A DNA stretch of 55,941 nt from Methanomicrobiales archaeon (lineage in GTDB: Archaea; Halobacteriota; Methanomicrobia; Methanomicrobiales; Methanospirillaceae). The first letter of the stretch is position 1; every line of letters starts with the position of its first letter. The DNA is taken from positions 1 to 55,941 of the forward strand of contig JAAEET010000003.1 in the NCBI GenBank assembly GCA_013415565.1, given 5' to 3'. Shown piece by piece: positions 26,108 to 35,499 of this stretch. Made by a program: the position numbers and the translations under genes. The notes under the pieces were generated by a model, which made no database searches, was not told the origin of the DNA, and was given only the letters and a program-made list of their open reading frames with translations.

Positions 26108-26317
26108 CTATTCCTCCCTGAGTGCAGCGGCACAGTCAGGACAGAGCATCCGGGGTATTGTTGTATCGATTTTATGGGCCGGGAACGGATATCCTCCCTC
26201 CCAGACATCCATCTCCTGCCGGATCGTATGCTCCATACAGGTGCCCATGCCACACACGATACAGATGGCAACGGCATCGGTCGACCTCCCATCCTTTGCA
26301 CAGACATAGCATTTCAT
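26108..26317 (-). CDS. DUF2180 zinc-binding protein
   Basis: A 69-residue protein with MKCYVCAKDG at the start, ICIVCGMGTC in the middle and RMLCPDCAAAL at the end: three CxxC-type pairs plus a His (EHTIRQEM), consistent with zinc binding and with the archaeal DUF2180 family. No enzymatic role is known. ATG 26317 lies about 28 bp from a TTATATTC box, so probably leaderless. Its stop is 2 bp before the aquaporin start, suggesting joint expression. Confidence 0.85.
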   Translation of the reverse strand: MKCYVCAKDGRSTDAVAICIVCGMGTCMEHTIRQEMDVWEGGYPFPAHKIDTTIPRMLCPDCAAALREE

Positions 26318-26468
26318 ATGAACAGGGTGTACTGCCCGTTCATTTATATTCATTTTCAGGATCCTGTGAAGGATAGCAAAAGACATCCGGATGAAGGAAC
26401 GCACATCAACCGGACAGGTATCCACGCGGGGTCTCCCCCATGTCTGCCCGGCAGATCACGTCCGCGAA

Positions 26469-26996
26469 TCAATCCGTCCGGGGAGAGAGATAACCGGTGA
26501 TTACCCGCCACCGGTCCAGTTTCTGCGCAAACGAGCGGGTTGCATGTGCCGGGCTTGTGGAAGGGAGCTGCACGACGGCGAGACAGCCGGATGGGGGAGC
26601 ATTCCTGGTAACTTTATTGAAGCAATCCATTGCTTTGCCGCCGTTCAAACCGATACAGCGGATTGTTGGATATGTTCTGAGAAACGCGGGAATGTCATTC
26701 ATGACCGGGTCCCTGATGTCACGGTCCATCGCACCGGGCTGGTATGCCCGTGAGGCGATGACATCCCAGACGGCGATATGACGCTCCCTGAGAGCATCCT
26801 GGTTCTCGGCCGTTGCACGGGCATCATCGAGATGGACGAGGCACTGCATGATCCGCCAGAACTGGTTCCGGGGATTGGCATAGTAGACCTTTGCCGCGAG
26901 CGACATCTTTGATGGGAACGATCCGAGGATCAGCACATCCGGATTCTTCCCGACAATCGCCGGGAGACCGCACTCACGGGAGAGACCAGGGTTCAT
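26469..26996 (-). CDS. DNA-deoxyinosine (hypoxanthine) glycosylase, UDG superfamily family 6
   Basis: A 175-residue member of the HDG branch of the uracil-DNA glycosylase superfamily. ILGSFPSKMSLAAKVYYANPRNQFWRI (about residues 23-49) is the family 6 motif 1, where the Asn aids excision; the C-terminal PSTSPAHATRS (about 146-156) is motif 2. These enzymes remove hypoxanthine from deaminated DNA. ATG 26996 chosen at the first Met of the conserved part; the frame is open upstream to 27137 without protein-like sequence. Confidence 0.85.
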   Translation of the reverse strand: MNPGLSRECGLPAIVGKNPDVLILGSFPSKMSLAAKVYYANPRNQFWRIMQCLVHLDDARATAENQDALRERHIAVWDVIASRAYQPGAMDRDIRDPVMNDIPAFLRTYPTIRCIGLNGGKAMDCFNKVTRNAPPSGCLAVVQLPSTSPAHATRSFAQKLDRWRVITGYLSPRTD

Positions 26997-27083
26997 GGGC
27001 GAATTCCAGAGCTCCCGGCAGGCAGACCCATAAGACCCCCCATTTCTCTTGTCTTCTAAACGGATTTTCCAGCATGCCGGACG

Positions 27084-27091
27084 AAAAAAAA
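27084..27091 (-). terminator. T-run after OFA transporter gene
   Basis: Eight T on the minus strand beginning 3 nt after the transporter stop, a likely end of the acs-transporter transcript. Confidence 0.5.
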
Positions 27092-27094
27092 TGG

Positions 27095-28351
27095 TCAGGT
27101 CTCCTGCACTTTCCGCGGAGGTTTCAGCAGGTTCCATGCCACGCCGATTCCGATAATGGCCAGCACCAGAACATAGGGGAAGACCCCAAGATAGGTACCG
27201 GTGGATGTCTTGATGAAGCCGGCGAGCTGGGGACCGGCAATAGCACCGGCACCGTATGCCAGGAAAACGACGCCGTAGCAGCGCGGATAGTCACAGGTAC
27301 CGAAATAATTCCCGGTGGCTGTTGGGGCGATGGCAAGCCATCCACCGAGGCAGCCCCACAGGACGGCAAACGAGATAATATAGACCGGGACTGAAGGGAC
27401 CTGCCAGAGCAGGGCCGAAGCCACTCCAATCAGGACAAAGGAGAGCAGGGCTGTGTTACGGGGGGTAAACCGGTCGGTGAGCGCTCCGAAAAGCGGGCGT
27501 CCTCCTCCGTTGAAGATGGCGAAGAACCCGACCAGCAGGGTGGCCAGCCCGGCTTCAATGCCGATCTCGGTCCCCACCGGTTTGGAGATTGAGATGGCCA
27601 TCAGGCCGGCCAGGCATCCGATGAAGTAACAGAACCAGAGCCCATAGAAGGCCGGAGTACGGATCATGGCCGAGCGATCGCACTCACAGACCTCTTCTCC
27701 GGGTTTGGGTACCGGCGGGTTCCATCCGGCGGGACTCCAGCCGGCGGCCGGAAACCGGAGCGGAATGGCCAGCAGAACGATCAGAATGATGAAGGCTACG
27801 CCGAATATCCTGAAGGTTGTCATAACTCCGGTGGTGGAAATGAGATATCCGGCGATGTTTGCGGTGAGGAATGCCGAGAATCCGAACCCGAGCAGGGTCA
27901 TGCCGACGGCAGTTCCCCTCCGGTCAGGGAACCACCGGGCAGCCACGGCAACCGGCACGCCGTAGGCTATCCCCACGCCAATACCTCCGATGACCCCGTA
28001 CATGATATAGAGCATCCAGACGGATGTGACGGTAGAGGCGAGCAGCCATCCGAGGCCGGTGAGGATACCACCGATGATGGTTACGTTCCTCGGCCCGAGG
28101 CTTTCGATAAACCGCCCGGCGAACGGCATCGCGATGGCGAAGAATGCCAGAAAGACCGAGAATGGCATCAGGACCTCGTTTGCGGTGACCGCCTGGCCAA
28201 GCTCACCCGCAAAATAATCGGTCAGCGGTTTGACGAAGACGCTCCAGGAATAGATGGTGCCAAGGCAGAGATTGATGATCATACCCAGCATCACCAGAAC
28301 CCAGCGCCCCCGCTCGGCCGGCATGCCGAACAGCGACTCTATGGTGGACAA
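27095..28351 (-). CDS. OFA family MFS transporter
   Basis: A 418-residue major facilitator with 12 predicted helices. The RWVLVMLGMIINLCLGTIYSWSVF N terminus and the loop AARWFPDRRGTAVGM are hallmarks of the oxalate/formate antiporter (OFA) branch. The middle loop contains CECDRS. TTG start at 28351 with AGGAG upstream. It follows acs by 48 bp on the same strand, and OFA-type proteins near acs are thought to move monocarboxylates such as acetate or formate; substrate not proven here. Confidence 0.85.
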   Translation of the reverse strand: MSTIESLFGMPAERGRWVLVMLGMIINLCLGTIYSWSVFVKPLTDYFAGELGQAVTANEVLMPFSVFLAFFAIAMPFAGRFIESLGPRNVTIIGGILTGLGWLLASTVTSVWMLYIMYGVIGGIGVGIAYGVPVAVAARWFPDRRGTAVGMTLLGFGFSAFLTANIAGYLISTTGVMTTFRIFGVAFIILIVLLAIPLRFPAAGWSPAGWNPPVPKPGEEVCECDRSAMIRTPAFYGLWFCYFIGCLAGLMAISISKPVGTEIGIEAGLATLLVGFFAIFNGGGRPLFGALTDRFTPRNTALLSFVLIGVASALLWQVPSVPVYIISFAVLWGCLGGWLAIAPTATGNYFGTCDYPRCYGVVFLAYGAGAIAGPQLAGFIKTSTGTYLGVFPYVLVLAIIGIGVAWNLLKPPRKVQET

Positions 28352-28399
28352 GAGACCAACTCCTGGATGTGAACTACACGATAAATCCGGAGGAGGGGA

Positions 28400-30301
28400 T
28401 CACTCCTCCAGAGTGGAGACATCGCCGGGATCCATTCCAAGCTCCTTTGCTTTCAGCACCCTGCGCATGATCTTTCCCGAACGGGTCTTGGGAAGTTTAT
28501 CCATGAACTCGATCTCGGACGGCATCGCGATCGGCCCGAGCGTCATCCGGACATGGTAGATCAGATCTGATTTGAGCTTGTCGGACCCGGAAAACCCGTC
28601 GCGAAGAATGACAAAGGCCTTGATGAGGTTCCCCTTCATGGGATCCGGCTTGCCGATAACCGCCGCCTCGGCAACCGACTGGTGGGAGACGAGTGCACTC
28701 TCCACTTCTGCCGTGCCGATGTTGTGCCCGGCGACGATGATGATGTCATCGGCCCTCCCGATGATCATGATATAGTCGTCGACCTTGCCCTTCACCGCGA
28801 GGTCTCCCGCGGTGTAGCAGTTGGGGATAGTGTTCCAGTACTGCCGGTACCGTTCATCGTTCTTGTAAACGGTGCGGAGCATTGCCGGCCAGGGCTCCCT
28901 GATGACAAGGAAACCACCATTTCCGGGGGCCACCGGATCACCCCTCTTGTCCACGACATCAGCGACAACACCGGGGATTGATTTCCCTGCAAATCCCGGA
29001 CGCATGGGTTCTCCCACCATCGTGGTGATCATCTGCATGCCGGTCTCGGTCTGCCACCAGGTATCGACAATCGGGCATTTTTCCTTGCCGATAACCTTGT
29101 AATACCATTCAAAGGCTTCCGGGTTCAGCGGTTCACCGACCGAACCGAGGATCCGCAGCGACGAGAGATCGTACTTGTTCGGCCACTGCTCACCGACCCG
29201 CATGAACATGCGGATAGCGGTCGGAGCAGTGTAGAAGATGGTCACACCCAGGTCCTGGACGATCTTCCAGAAGGATCCGGGATCAGGATAATCAGGAACC
29301 GTTTCGGCCAGAACCACCGTACCCCCGACGCAAAACGGTCCGTAGACCACGTAACTGTGCCCGGTAATCCAGCCGGTATCGGCCGTACACCAGTAGACAT
29401 CGGTATCTTTCAGATCGAATACATGCTGCGTGGTGTAGTAGGTTCCCACCATATAGCCCCCGCAGGTATGGACGATACCTTTGGGAGCGCCGGTGGAACC
29501 TGAAGTATAGAGGATGAAGAGGGGATCTTCCGAATCCATCACTTCAGGCTCACACACAGCAGGGACGCCTTCCATCAGCTCGTAGAAGTCGATCTCCATT
29601 TCCTTGTGGAGTTCGACCGGCGCGTCAATCTCACGGGAGAGAACCACCACCTTTTCGACGCTGGGTGCGTTAATGATGGCCTCTTCGACAATGGTCTTCA
29701 ACGGAATGGTCTTTCCCCGGCGTATCGCCACGTCTGCGGTGATGACAATCTTCGCCTCGGCATCCTTGATGCGCATATTCAGAGCATTGACCCCGAAGCC
29801 CCCGAAAACGACGCTGTGGATGGCACCGATGCGGGCGCAGGCGAGCATGGCGATGACCTGCTCGGGAACGAGCGGCATGTAGATGCAGACCCGGTCGCCC
29901 CTGCCTACCCCGAGCTTCTTGAGCCCGTTTGCGAACCGGCAGACCTCGTGGTAGAGCTTCTTGTAGGTGAAGATGCGTTCTTCACCTTCTTCTCCGCGCC
30001 AGATGAGGGCTACCTTGTTCCTGCGGTGATTGGCGACATGCCGGTCCAGGCAGTTGCAGGTGATGTTCAGCTTGGCGTTGATATACCACTTGGCGTAGGG
30101 ATAGTTCCACTCGAGAACCGAATCCCACTTCCTGAACCAGTCAAGATGGTTGGCCTGTTGCTCCCAGAAACCGGTCTTGTCTGCAAGGAATTCCTCGTAG
30201 GCTTTCTGATAGTCCTTTGTCCACGCCTGCTGCTTGTACGACGGGTCGGGGATGTAGAATTTTTCCTCCTCGACCAACGGCACTTCAAATGATTCTGCCA
30301 T
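28400..30301 (-). CDS. acs: Acetate-CoA ligase, AMP-forming (acetyl-CoA synthetase)
   Basis: A 633-residue adenylate-forming enzyme converting acetate, ATP and CoA to acetyl-CoA, AMP and PPi. Motifs: [11 protein letters not shown] (A3), DTWWQTETG (A5) with the Trp that restricts the pocket to short acids, [23 protein letters not shown] (A7-A8), and RSGKIMRR (A10) with the catalytic, acetylatable Lys. The A8 motif usually reads GHR but here is AGHNIGTAE: residue 527 is Asn. It leads the operon with the OFA transporter, and has a 500-bp untranslated leader region upstream. Confidence 0.93.
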   Translation of the reverse strand: MAESFEVPLVEEEKFYIPDPSYKQQAWTKDYQKAYEEFLADKTGFWEQQANHLDWFRKWDSVLEWNYPYAKWYINAKLNITCNCLDRHVANHRRNKVALIWRGEEGEERIFTYKKLYHEVCRFANGLKKLGVGRGDRVCIYMPLVPEQVIAMLACARIGAIHSVVFGGFGVNALNMRIKDAEAKIVITADVAIRRGKTIPLKTIVEEAIINAPSVEKVVVLSREIDAPVELHKEMEIDFYELMEGVPAVCEPEVMDSEDPLFILYTSGSTGAPKGIVHTCGGYMVGTYYTTQHVFDLKDTDVYWCTADTGWITGHSYVVYGPFCVGGTVVLAETVPDYPDPGSFWKIVQDLGVTIFYTAPTAIRMFMRVGEQWPNKYDLSSLRILGSVGEPLNPEAFEWYYKVIGKEKCPIVDTWWQTETGMQMITTMVGEPMRPGFAGKSIPGVVADVVDKRGDPVAPGNGGFLVIREPWPAMLRTVYKNDERYRQYWNTIPNCYTAGDLAVKGKVDDYIMIIGRADDIIIVAGHNIGTAEVESALVSHQSVAEAAVIGKPDPMKGNLIKAFVILRDGFSGSDKLKSDLIYHVRMTLGPIAMPSEIEFMDKLPKTRSGKIMRRVLKAKELGMDPGDVSTLEE

Positions 30302-30343
30302 GTATGTGCTCCTTCTCCGTTAACGTCCATTTCTCCGGTTGAC

Positions 30344-30364
30344 GAATGCCTGCACCCGGCATTC
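30344..30364 (-). other. Hairpin in acs leader
   Basis: GAATGCC and GGCATTC form a 7-bp stem with a 7-nt loop, about 45-65 nt before the acs ATG on the minus strand. Whether it folds in RNA and affects translation is untested. Confidence 0.4.
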
Positions 30365-30466
30365 CGGATGCATGAATGCTGATCATCCCGGCCGGGGCCG
30401 GTAATGATCCTCTGAACGCGGTCCTCCTTTACGAGAATGTACAGGTAGTCTCCACTACGATGCCAG

Positions 30467-30494
30467 GAGGCAGGTTTTCACGACCGTCTGCCTC
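30467..30494 (-). other. Second hairpin in acs leader
   Basis: GAGGCAG and CTGCCTC form a 7-bp stem with a 14-nt loop. On the minus strand it would lie in the same leader, upstream of the smaller hairpin. Confidence 0.35.
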
Positions 30495-30547
30495 TTTATG
30501 GGGTACGGGGATAGATCTTCCTCGCGATTCCCTCCTCGATTTTATTG

Positions 30548-30563
30548 TAATGATTAATCATTA
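30548..30563. promoter_or_regulatory. 16-bp palindrome near acs promoter
   Basis: TAATGATTAATCATTA is perfectly symmetric. It is flanked on both sides by runs (TTTATT and TATAATAATAAAA) that can serve as TATA boxes for either strand, so a dimeric regulator could act on acs, on a plus-strand transcript, or on both. Confidence 0.5.
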
Positions 30564-30804
30564 TAATAATAAAAGCTGCTGGTATGTCTCACGAGGTAAA
30601 TTTCCGGGCGGGGAGATTCCCAGGAGGTGGCGGGATGCCCGCTTGAACGATACCGTCACCTCGCAACGTCTCCGACGGAAACAGTGGGCCGGAGCGCGCA
30701 AGGCCGGCCGGATTTTGAATAAAAAGAGATTTGCAGGGGAAAAGAGAATTGGAAAGCAATTGCAGGGAAAAAACATTAACATCCTCACAATCGAATAGAA
30801 TCCT

Positions 30805-31791
30805 ATGAAGATTGCGATCATCGGGGCCTCCGGTTATGCCGGTGGAGATCTGATCCGGCTCCTGCTTGCCCACCCAACCGCAGAGGTGACCTGCGCCACC
30901 TCCCGCAAGCTGGCCGGAAAACCGGTCGATTCGGTCCATCCCCACCTGAAGGGCTTCACCAGGCTCTGCTTCGAGAATCCCTCCATCGACACGCTCGACG
31001 CCGATCTCGCGTTCCTTGCCGTCCCGCATACCGCCGCGATGACCTATGCCGGCCCCCTGCTCGAACGGGGTATCAAGGTAGTCGATCTCTCCGCAGATTA
31101 CCGCCTCCCGAAGGAAACCTTTGAGAAGGTCTACGGGGTGGAGCACACCGATTACTTCGAGGCTCCGTACGGTCTTCCCGAACTGCACCGGGACCAGTGC
31201 AGAGGGGTCGATTTCGTCTCCAATCCGGGATGCTTCCCGACCGGGGCAACCCTTGCCGCAGCACCGCTTGCCCCGTTTGCCCACACCATCATCTATGATT
31301 CAAAGACCGGGGTTTCAGGTGCAGGTGACAATCCCTCGGCGGTGACTCACTATCCGAATGTGGGCGATAATGTCAATCCCTACAAGTGGACCTCCCATCG
31401 TCACCTGGCCGAGATGAAACTGGAAGCGGTACGGCTGGGCTCTGCGGCGAAGGTCTATTTCACTCCCCACCTCGTCCCGGTGAATCGGGGGATTCTGACC
31501 ACCGCACACATCCTCCTGGATGAGCCGATGGGTCAGGACGAGGTCGAGCAGCTGTACCAGCGGTACTTCCAGGGTGAGCCCTTCGTCAGGTACCAGATGC
31601 CGGTCCTTGCTGCGGTGAGAGGGAGCAATTTCTGTGACATCAAAGCTGAGAGCGAAGGTGACCGGGTCGTCGTGGTATCGGCCATCGACAACCTGGTGAA
31701 AGGCGCAGCAGGCCAGGCCATCCAGAACATGAACATCATGTACGGGTATGATGAGCGGGACGGACTGATGAACCCGGGACTGCTTCCCTGA
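30805..31791 (+). CDS. argC: N-acetyl-gamma-glutamyl-phosphate reductase
   Basis: A 328-residue NADPH enzyme of arginine/ornithine synthesis, third step. [14 protein letters not shown] (residues 7-20) is the dinucleotide loop; [13 protein letters not shown] (about 137-149) holds the catalytic Cys; the [14 protein letters not shown] segment (about 220-233) holds the catalytic His. ATG at 30805 lies about 28 bp after an ATTAAC element without a Shine-Dalgarno, so leaderless. First of argC-CBS-argJ-argB. Confidence 0.96.
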   Translation: MKIAIIGASGYAGGDLIRLLLAHPTAEVTCATSRKLAGKPVDSVHPHLKGFTRLCFENPSIDTLDADLAFLAVPHTAAMTYAGPLLERGIKVVDLSADYRLPKETFEKVYGVEHTDYFEAPYGLPELHRDQCRGVDFVSNPGCFPTGATLAAAPLAPFAHTIIYDSKTGVSGAGDNPSAVTHYPNVGDNVNPYKWTSHRHLAEMKLEAVRLGSAAKVYFTPHLVPVNRGILTTAHILLDEPMGQDEVEQLYQRYFQGEPFVRYQMPVLAAVRGSNFCDIKAESEGDRVVVVSAIDNLVKGAAGQAIQNMNIMYGYDERDGLMNPGLLP

Positions 31792-31808
31792 AAGAGAGGT
31801 GGAAAAAG

Positions 31809-32279
31809 ATGAAAGTATCCGAGATAATGACCAGAAATCCAGTAACGGTATCGGCAGACGACCCCGTCCGGGAGGCAGCAGGACGCCTCCGGACCAACCG
31901 CATCGGAGGGCTCCCGGTCATGGAGGGTGACCGCCTGGCAGGTATTGTGACGGAGTCCGATATTATTGCTCTCCTTGACACGGGAGAAATTTCCGATGAT
32001 CTCTGGCTGCCCTCCCCGCTCGAGGTCATTGAGGTACCAGTCCGCGAGTTCATCAACTGGGAGAAGACCAAGTCAGCCCTGACCAGCATTGGTGACAAGA
32101 AGGTCCGGGAGATCATGAGCCATCCGGTGATAACCATCGGGGAAGATGCAGAAATTGAAGAGGCCGCTTCCCTGATGCTCTCCCATAAGATCGCCCGGCT
32201 GCCGGTGGTCAGGGACGGCCGTCTGATCGGCATCGTTGCCCGTGCGGACATCATCAGGGGAGTCGGCGGTTCAGCCTGA
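31809..32279 (+). CDS. CBS-domain pair protein
   Basis: A 156-residue protein with two CBS motifs: VSEIMTRNPVTVSADDPVREAAGRLRTNRIGGLPVMEGD (about residues 3-41) and VREIMSHPVITIGEDAEIEEAASLMLSHKIARLPVVRDG (about 98-136), with a spacer between. Such pairs bind adenine nucleotides such as ATP, AMP or SAM. ATG 31809 has GAGGTGG upstream. It sits between argC and argJ, so it may sense energy state for ornithine synthesis (inferred). Confidence 0.92.
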   Translation: MKVSEIMTRNPVTVSADDPVREAAGRLRTNRIGGLPVMEGDRLAGIVTESDIIALLDTGEISDDLWLPSPLEVIEVPVREFINWEKTKSALTSIGDKKVREIMSHPVITIGEDAEIEEAASLMLSHKIARLPVVRDGRLIGIVARADIIRGVGGSA

Positions 32280-32295
32280 TTCCGGGAGCACCAGC

Positions 32296-33447
32296 GTGAA
32301 GAGCATCTGTGCAGTGGAAGGGGTCAGTGCCTGGGGCATCAGGGAAGGTAAGTTTGGCCTCACCCTGATCCGGGCGAGCGGAACGGCAGCAGGAGTATTC
32401 ACGTCAAACCTGGTGCGGGCGCCGCCGGTCGTTCTTATGGAAGAACGGATCCGTTCAGGCCATCTCGATGCGGTGATCGTAAATTCCGGATGCGCGAACG
32501 CGTATACCGGTGAACAGGGCTTCCGGGACGCGATCACCATGGGAGAAATTGCCGCCACTGCGCTTTCCATCAGCCCGGAATCAGTCGGAGTCGCTTCCAC
32601 CGGGGTGATTGGACGGTACCTCGATCTCCCGCGGATTAACGACCAGTGCAGGCGGACGGCCCCCCTCCTCTCCAGGAGCAGGGAGGCCGAGGAACGGGCA
32701 GCCCGCGGCATCATGACCACGGATCTCTTTGAGAAGCATGCCCTGGTCAGGGGAGACGGTTTCACCGTCGGCGGCATCGCCAAGGGGAGCGGCATGATCG
32801 CTCCGAACATGGGCACCATGCTTGCATTCATCTACACCGATGCCGAGGTTCCCGGAGCCGCGCTCAGATCCGCCCTGAAACAGGCGGCTGCCCGGACGTT
32901 CAACCGGGTCGTGGTGGACGGTGACACGAGCACCAATGATATCGCGCTCTGCACGGCAACCGGACGTGCAGGCGAGGTGGACGCGGGTGCATTTTCCCGG
33001 GCTCTCGAGGAATGCTGCCGGAGGCTTGCCATCCAGATCGCCCTGGACGGGGAAGGTGCGACCAAGCTCCTGGAAGTCACCGTCAGGGGGGCACCATCGG
33101 AAGAAGGCGCTGCGGAAGTTGCGCGGACAATTGTCTCCTCACCCCTGGTGAAGACTGCGGTATACGGCGAAGATCCGAACTGGGGGCGGGTCATGGCCGC
33201 GGCAGGACGGGCAGGAGTCCGGTTTGATCCGTACTCGGCCGATCTCTGGATCGGTGACGGGACCGTGCGGCTTCCGCTGGTGGCGGCCGGCCGGATTGTT
33301 GTCGATCTTGTCGCCGCCAAGCAGGTTATGCATGGCAAAAAAGTTATCTTTGAGATCGACCTCCATGCCGGTCCGGAAACGGCAACGGCATGGGGGTGCG
33401 ACCTAACCGAGAAATATGTGGAGATCAACGGAAGGTATACGACATGA
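32296..33447 (+). CDS. argJ: Glutamate N-acetyltransferase / ornithine acetyltransferase (ArgJ)
   Basis: A 383-residue Ntn-type enzyme that recycles the acetyl group from N-acetylornithine to glutamate; bifunctional in many archaea. The self-cleavage site is in [13 protein letters not shown], with Thr as the new N-terminal nucleophile (about residue 174), preceded by the [11 protein letters not shown] segment. [11 protein letters not shown] and [11 protein letters not shown] are substrate-side motifs. GTG at 32296 follows GGGAG; the frame upstream overlaps the CBS gene. It overlaps argB by 4 nt. Confidence 0.95.
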   Translation: MKSICAVEGVSAWGIREGKFGLTLIRASGTAAGVFTSNLVRAPPVVLMEERIRSGHLDAVIVNSGCANAYTGEQGFRDAITMGEIAATALSISPESVGVASTGVIGRYLDLPRINDQCRRTAPLLSRSREAEERAARGIMTTDLFEKHALVRGDGFTVGGIAKGSGMIAPNMGTMLAFIYTDAEVPGAALRSALKQAAARTFNRVVVDGDTSTNDIALCTATGRAGEVDAGAFSRALEECCRRLAIQIALDGEGATKLLEVTVRGAPSEEGAAEVARTIVSSPLVKTAVYGEDPNWGRVMAAAGRAGVRFDPYSADLWIGDGTVRLPLVAAGRIVVDLVAAKQVMHGKKVIFEIDLHAGPETATAWGCDLTEKYVEINGRYTT

Positions 33448-34316
33448 AGCGGGAAGAGGTTCTGACCGAGGCACTACCCTATATCCAGAAATTCCACGGA
33501 AAGACCATGGTCATCAAGCTCGGAGGGCACGCGATGGTCGACACGGCCATTCTCGAGACGGCAATCAGCGATGTCGTGCTGCTCGAGCTGGTCGGGATCA
33601 GGGTAGTTCTGGTACACGGGGGAGGCCCGGAGATTACCGAGAAGATGAAGGCCATGGGCAAGAAGCCCAAGTTTGTTGCCGGGCTCCGGATTACCGATGA
33701 AGAAACTCTGGAGATCGCCCAGATGGTCCTGGTCGGAAAGATCAACAGCAATATCGTTTCCCTGATCGCCAAGTGCGGCGGCAAAGCGGTCGGGATATCG
33801 GGGAACGACGGAAGTCTCATCGTTGCACGTCGCATGACGCCCCAGAAAGTACATATCGAGGGGAAGGAGGAAGAGGTTGATCTCGGCCATGTTGGAGAGA
33901 TCGAGGAGATCAACCCGGCGGTGCTCCACACCCTCCTCGACAACCGCTACATCCCGGTCATTGCTCCGCTGGCCATTGACCGGAACGGCCAGAGCCTGAA
34001 TATCAATGCAGATACCGCTGCCGGTGAGATCGCCCGGGCCCTCAACGCCTACAAGCTCATCAACATGACCGATGTCGAAGGCATCATGGACCGCGAACGG
34101 GTCATGGTCTATCGCCGCATACCGGCATCCGAAGCCGAAACGCTCATCTCCCGTGGTGTTGTCGGTGAAGGCATGATCCCCAAGGTATCCTCCATCGTAC
34201 AGGCTGTCAAGGCAGGGGTCGCCTTTGGCCATGTCATCAACGGAAACAAACCCCACAATCTCCTCCTCGAAATGTTTACGGACGAGGGCGTGGGAACCAT
34301 GATCTTTCACGACTGA
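33444..34316 (+). CDS. argB: Acetylglutamate kinase
   Basis: A 290-residue amino-acid kinase phosphorylating N-acetylglutamate. [11 protein letters not shown] (about residues 23-33) is the phosphate loop, HGGGPEIT (about 58-65) the substrate-phosphate loop, and [27 protein letters not shown] (about 186-212) the nucleotide and acyl-glutamate site. ATG overlaps the argJ stop (ATGA). The ArgR-like Arg-inhibition tail is not obvious from sequence; feedback control is unclear. Confidence 0.96.
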   Translation: MKREEVLTEALPYIQKFHGKTMVIKLGGHAMVDTAILETAISDVVLLELVGIRVVLVHGGGPEITEKMKAMGKKPKFVAGLRITDEETLEIAQMVLVGKINSNIVSLIAKCGGKAVGISGNDGSLIVARRMTPQKVHIEGKEEEVDLGHVGEIEEINPAVLHTLLDNRYIPVIAPLAIDRNGQSLNINADTAAGEIARALNAYKLINMTDVEGIMDRERVMVYRRIPASEAETLISRGVVGEGMIPKVSSIVQAVKAGVAFGHVINGNKPHNLLLEMFTDEGVGTMIFHD

Positions 34317-34328
34317 TCCAGGCAAAGC

Positions 34329-35495
34329 ATGACCGGAAAGAACAGAACATTCCTGCAGGGACTTGCGTTCCTGGTCCTTCTCCTCTCCCTCTCGGTGGTC
34401 ATCTCCCCGGTCACCGCCCAGGAATCTCCCGCACCACCCTCCTCGCGGATCCCTTCAGCTGACGCGGAGACCGGGTTCGCCCCGGTCCTGGTGCAGGATG
34501 GAAAACCGGTCGTCTATTTCTTCTTCAACACGAACTGCGGCGAATGTCTCAAGACCCTTCCCTTTATCGAGGAGTTTGCCGCCAGCCACCCGGAAGTGGT
34601 GGTACGATACATCGATGTCCGGGAGAGTGATGAGAACCTCGCACTCTTCAAGGCATTCAAGGAGTATTACGGGGCAGGTTTCGTCCCGGTCCCCTCGGTA
34701 TTCGTCGGAACCGTAATCCTGTCGGGCACGGAGGATATAACCGGAGGTCTTGGCGACGCGGTCAACGGGACACTCACCACGCTTCCCACACCCGTCCCGG
34801 TGTCCAATATCCCCGAAGCAGCAGAACTCACGCTTCCTTTGGTGATCGCCGCGGCTCTTGTGGACGGGATCAATCCCTGTGCCTTTTCGGTCCTGATCTT
34901 TCTCCTGGTCACCATCGTCTCCCTTGAATCACGGAGAAAGATGCTTGCCGTGGGATCGGTCTTTATCTGTGCCGTGTTCACGTTCTACTTCCTCTCCGGA
35001 CTCGGCCTGTTTGCGGTCATCCAGTCGGCCGGAATCTCCCGGTTTATCTCGGTCATTGCCGCCATCGTGGCGTTTGCCGCGGGAACGATCAGCATCCTCT
35101 CCGTTTTCGGCCGTGGAAACGGGCAATCCATCCTCTCCATCCCCGAATCAAGAAAAGGTGTTATCAACCGCTACATCAGGAAGGCTTCGATACCGGGGGC
35201 GTTCATCGTCGGAATCCTGGTTGGAATGTTCGAACTCCCGTGTACCGGGGGGATTTATCTGGCCATCCTCTCCCTTCTCTCCAACCGGATGACAGCAGTC
35301 GAGGGAATCCCCTATCTGCTGGTCTACAATTTCTTCTTTGTCCTGCCCCTCATCGTGATCCTCGGGATATGCACCTACGGACTCCCTGTCGAGCGGCTGG
35401 AGGAATGGAGAACCGGGTCGCGAAAAGCAGTCCGGGTCATCATGGGTGCGGTGATGATCTTTCTCGGAGCCATTCTTATCCTGGAGATCATCTGA
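34329..35495 (+). CDS. Thioredoxin-like domain fused to CcdA-type thiol:disulfide transporter
   Basis: A 388-residue protein with signal peptide (about residues 8-30), an outside thioredoxin-like domain (YFFFNTNCGECLKTLPF, with CGEC active site near residue 66), then six or more membrane segments with NPCAFSVLIF (about 182-191) and FELPCTGGIY (about 298-307), the paired Cys of CcdA/DsbD. It carries reducing power across the membrane to extracytoplasmic thiols, and the fused domain may be its first acceptor. Starts 12 nt after argB; association with arginine genes looks incidental. Confidence 0.88.
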   Translation: MTGKNRTFLQGLAFLVLLLSLSVVISPVTAQESPAPPSSRIPSADAETGFAPVLVQDGKPVVYFFFNTNCGECLKTLPFIEEFAASHPEVVVRYIDVRESDENLALFKAFKEYYGAGFVPVPSVFVGTVILSGTEDITGGLGDAVNGTLTTLPTPVPVSNIPEAAELTLPLVIAAALVDGINPCAFSVLIFLLVTIVSLESRRKMLAVGSVFICAVFTFYFLSGLGLFAVIQSAGISRFISVIAAIVAFAAGTISILSVFGRGNGQSILSIPESRKGVINRYIRKASIPGAFIVGILVGMFELPCTGGIYLAILSLLSNRMTAVEGIPYLLVYNFFFVLPLIVILGICTYGLPVERLEEWRTGSRKAVRVIMGAVMIFLGAILILEII

Positions 35496-35499
35496 TCCG

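Larger units (their letters stand above)
30302..30804. promoter_or_regulatory. Intergenic region upstream of acs and argC with structured leader
   Basis: About 500 bp between divergent genes. On the acs side are two hairpins (30344-30364, arms GAATGCC/GGCATTC; 30467-30494, arms GAGGCAG/CTGCCTC) and a 16-bp palindrome TAATGATTAATCATTA (30548-30563) next to AT-rich TATA candidates. On the argC side, an AACATTAAC element (about 30773-30780) lies 25-30 bp before the argC ATG. The remaining sequence shows no protein-like frame, so the acs message may carry a leader of about 200 nt. Confidence 0.5.

Noticed and set aside
30376-30798. Plus-strand 140-codon frame in the acs-argC gap
   Set aside because: Runs through the palindrome and both AT-rich promoters, is not protein-like and has no ribosome site.
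33474-34325. Long minus-strand frame opposite argB
   Set aside because: Antisense to a well-matched ArgB; acidic, repetitive shadow sequence with no domain.
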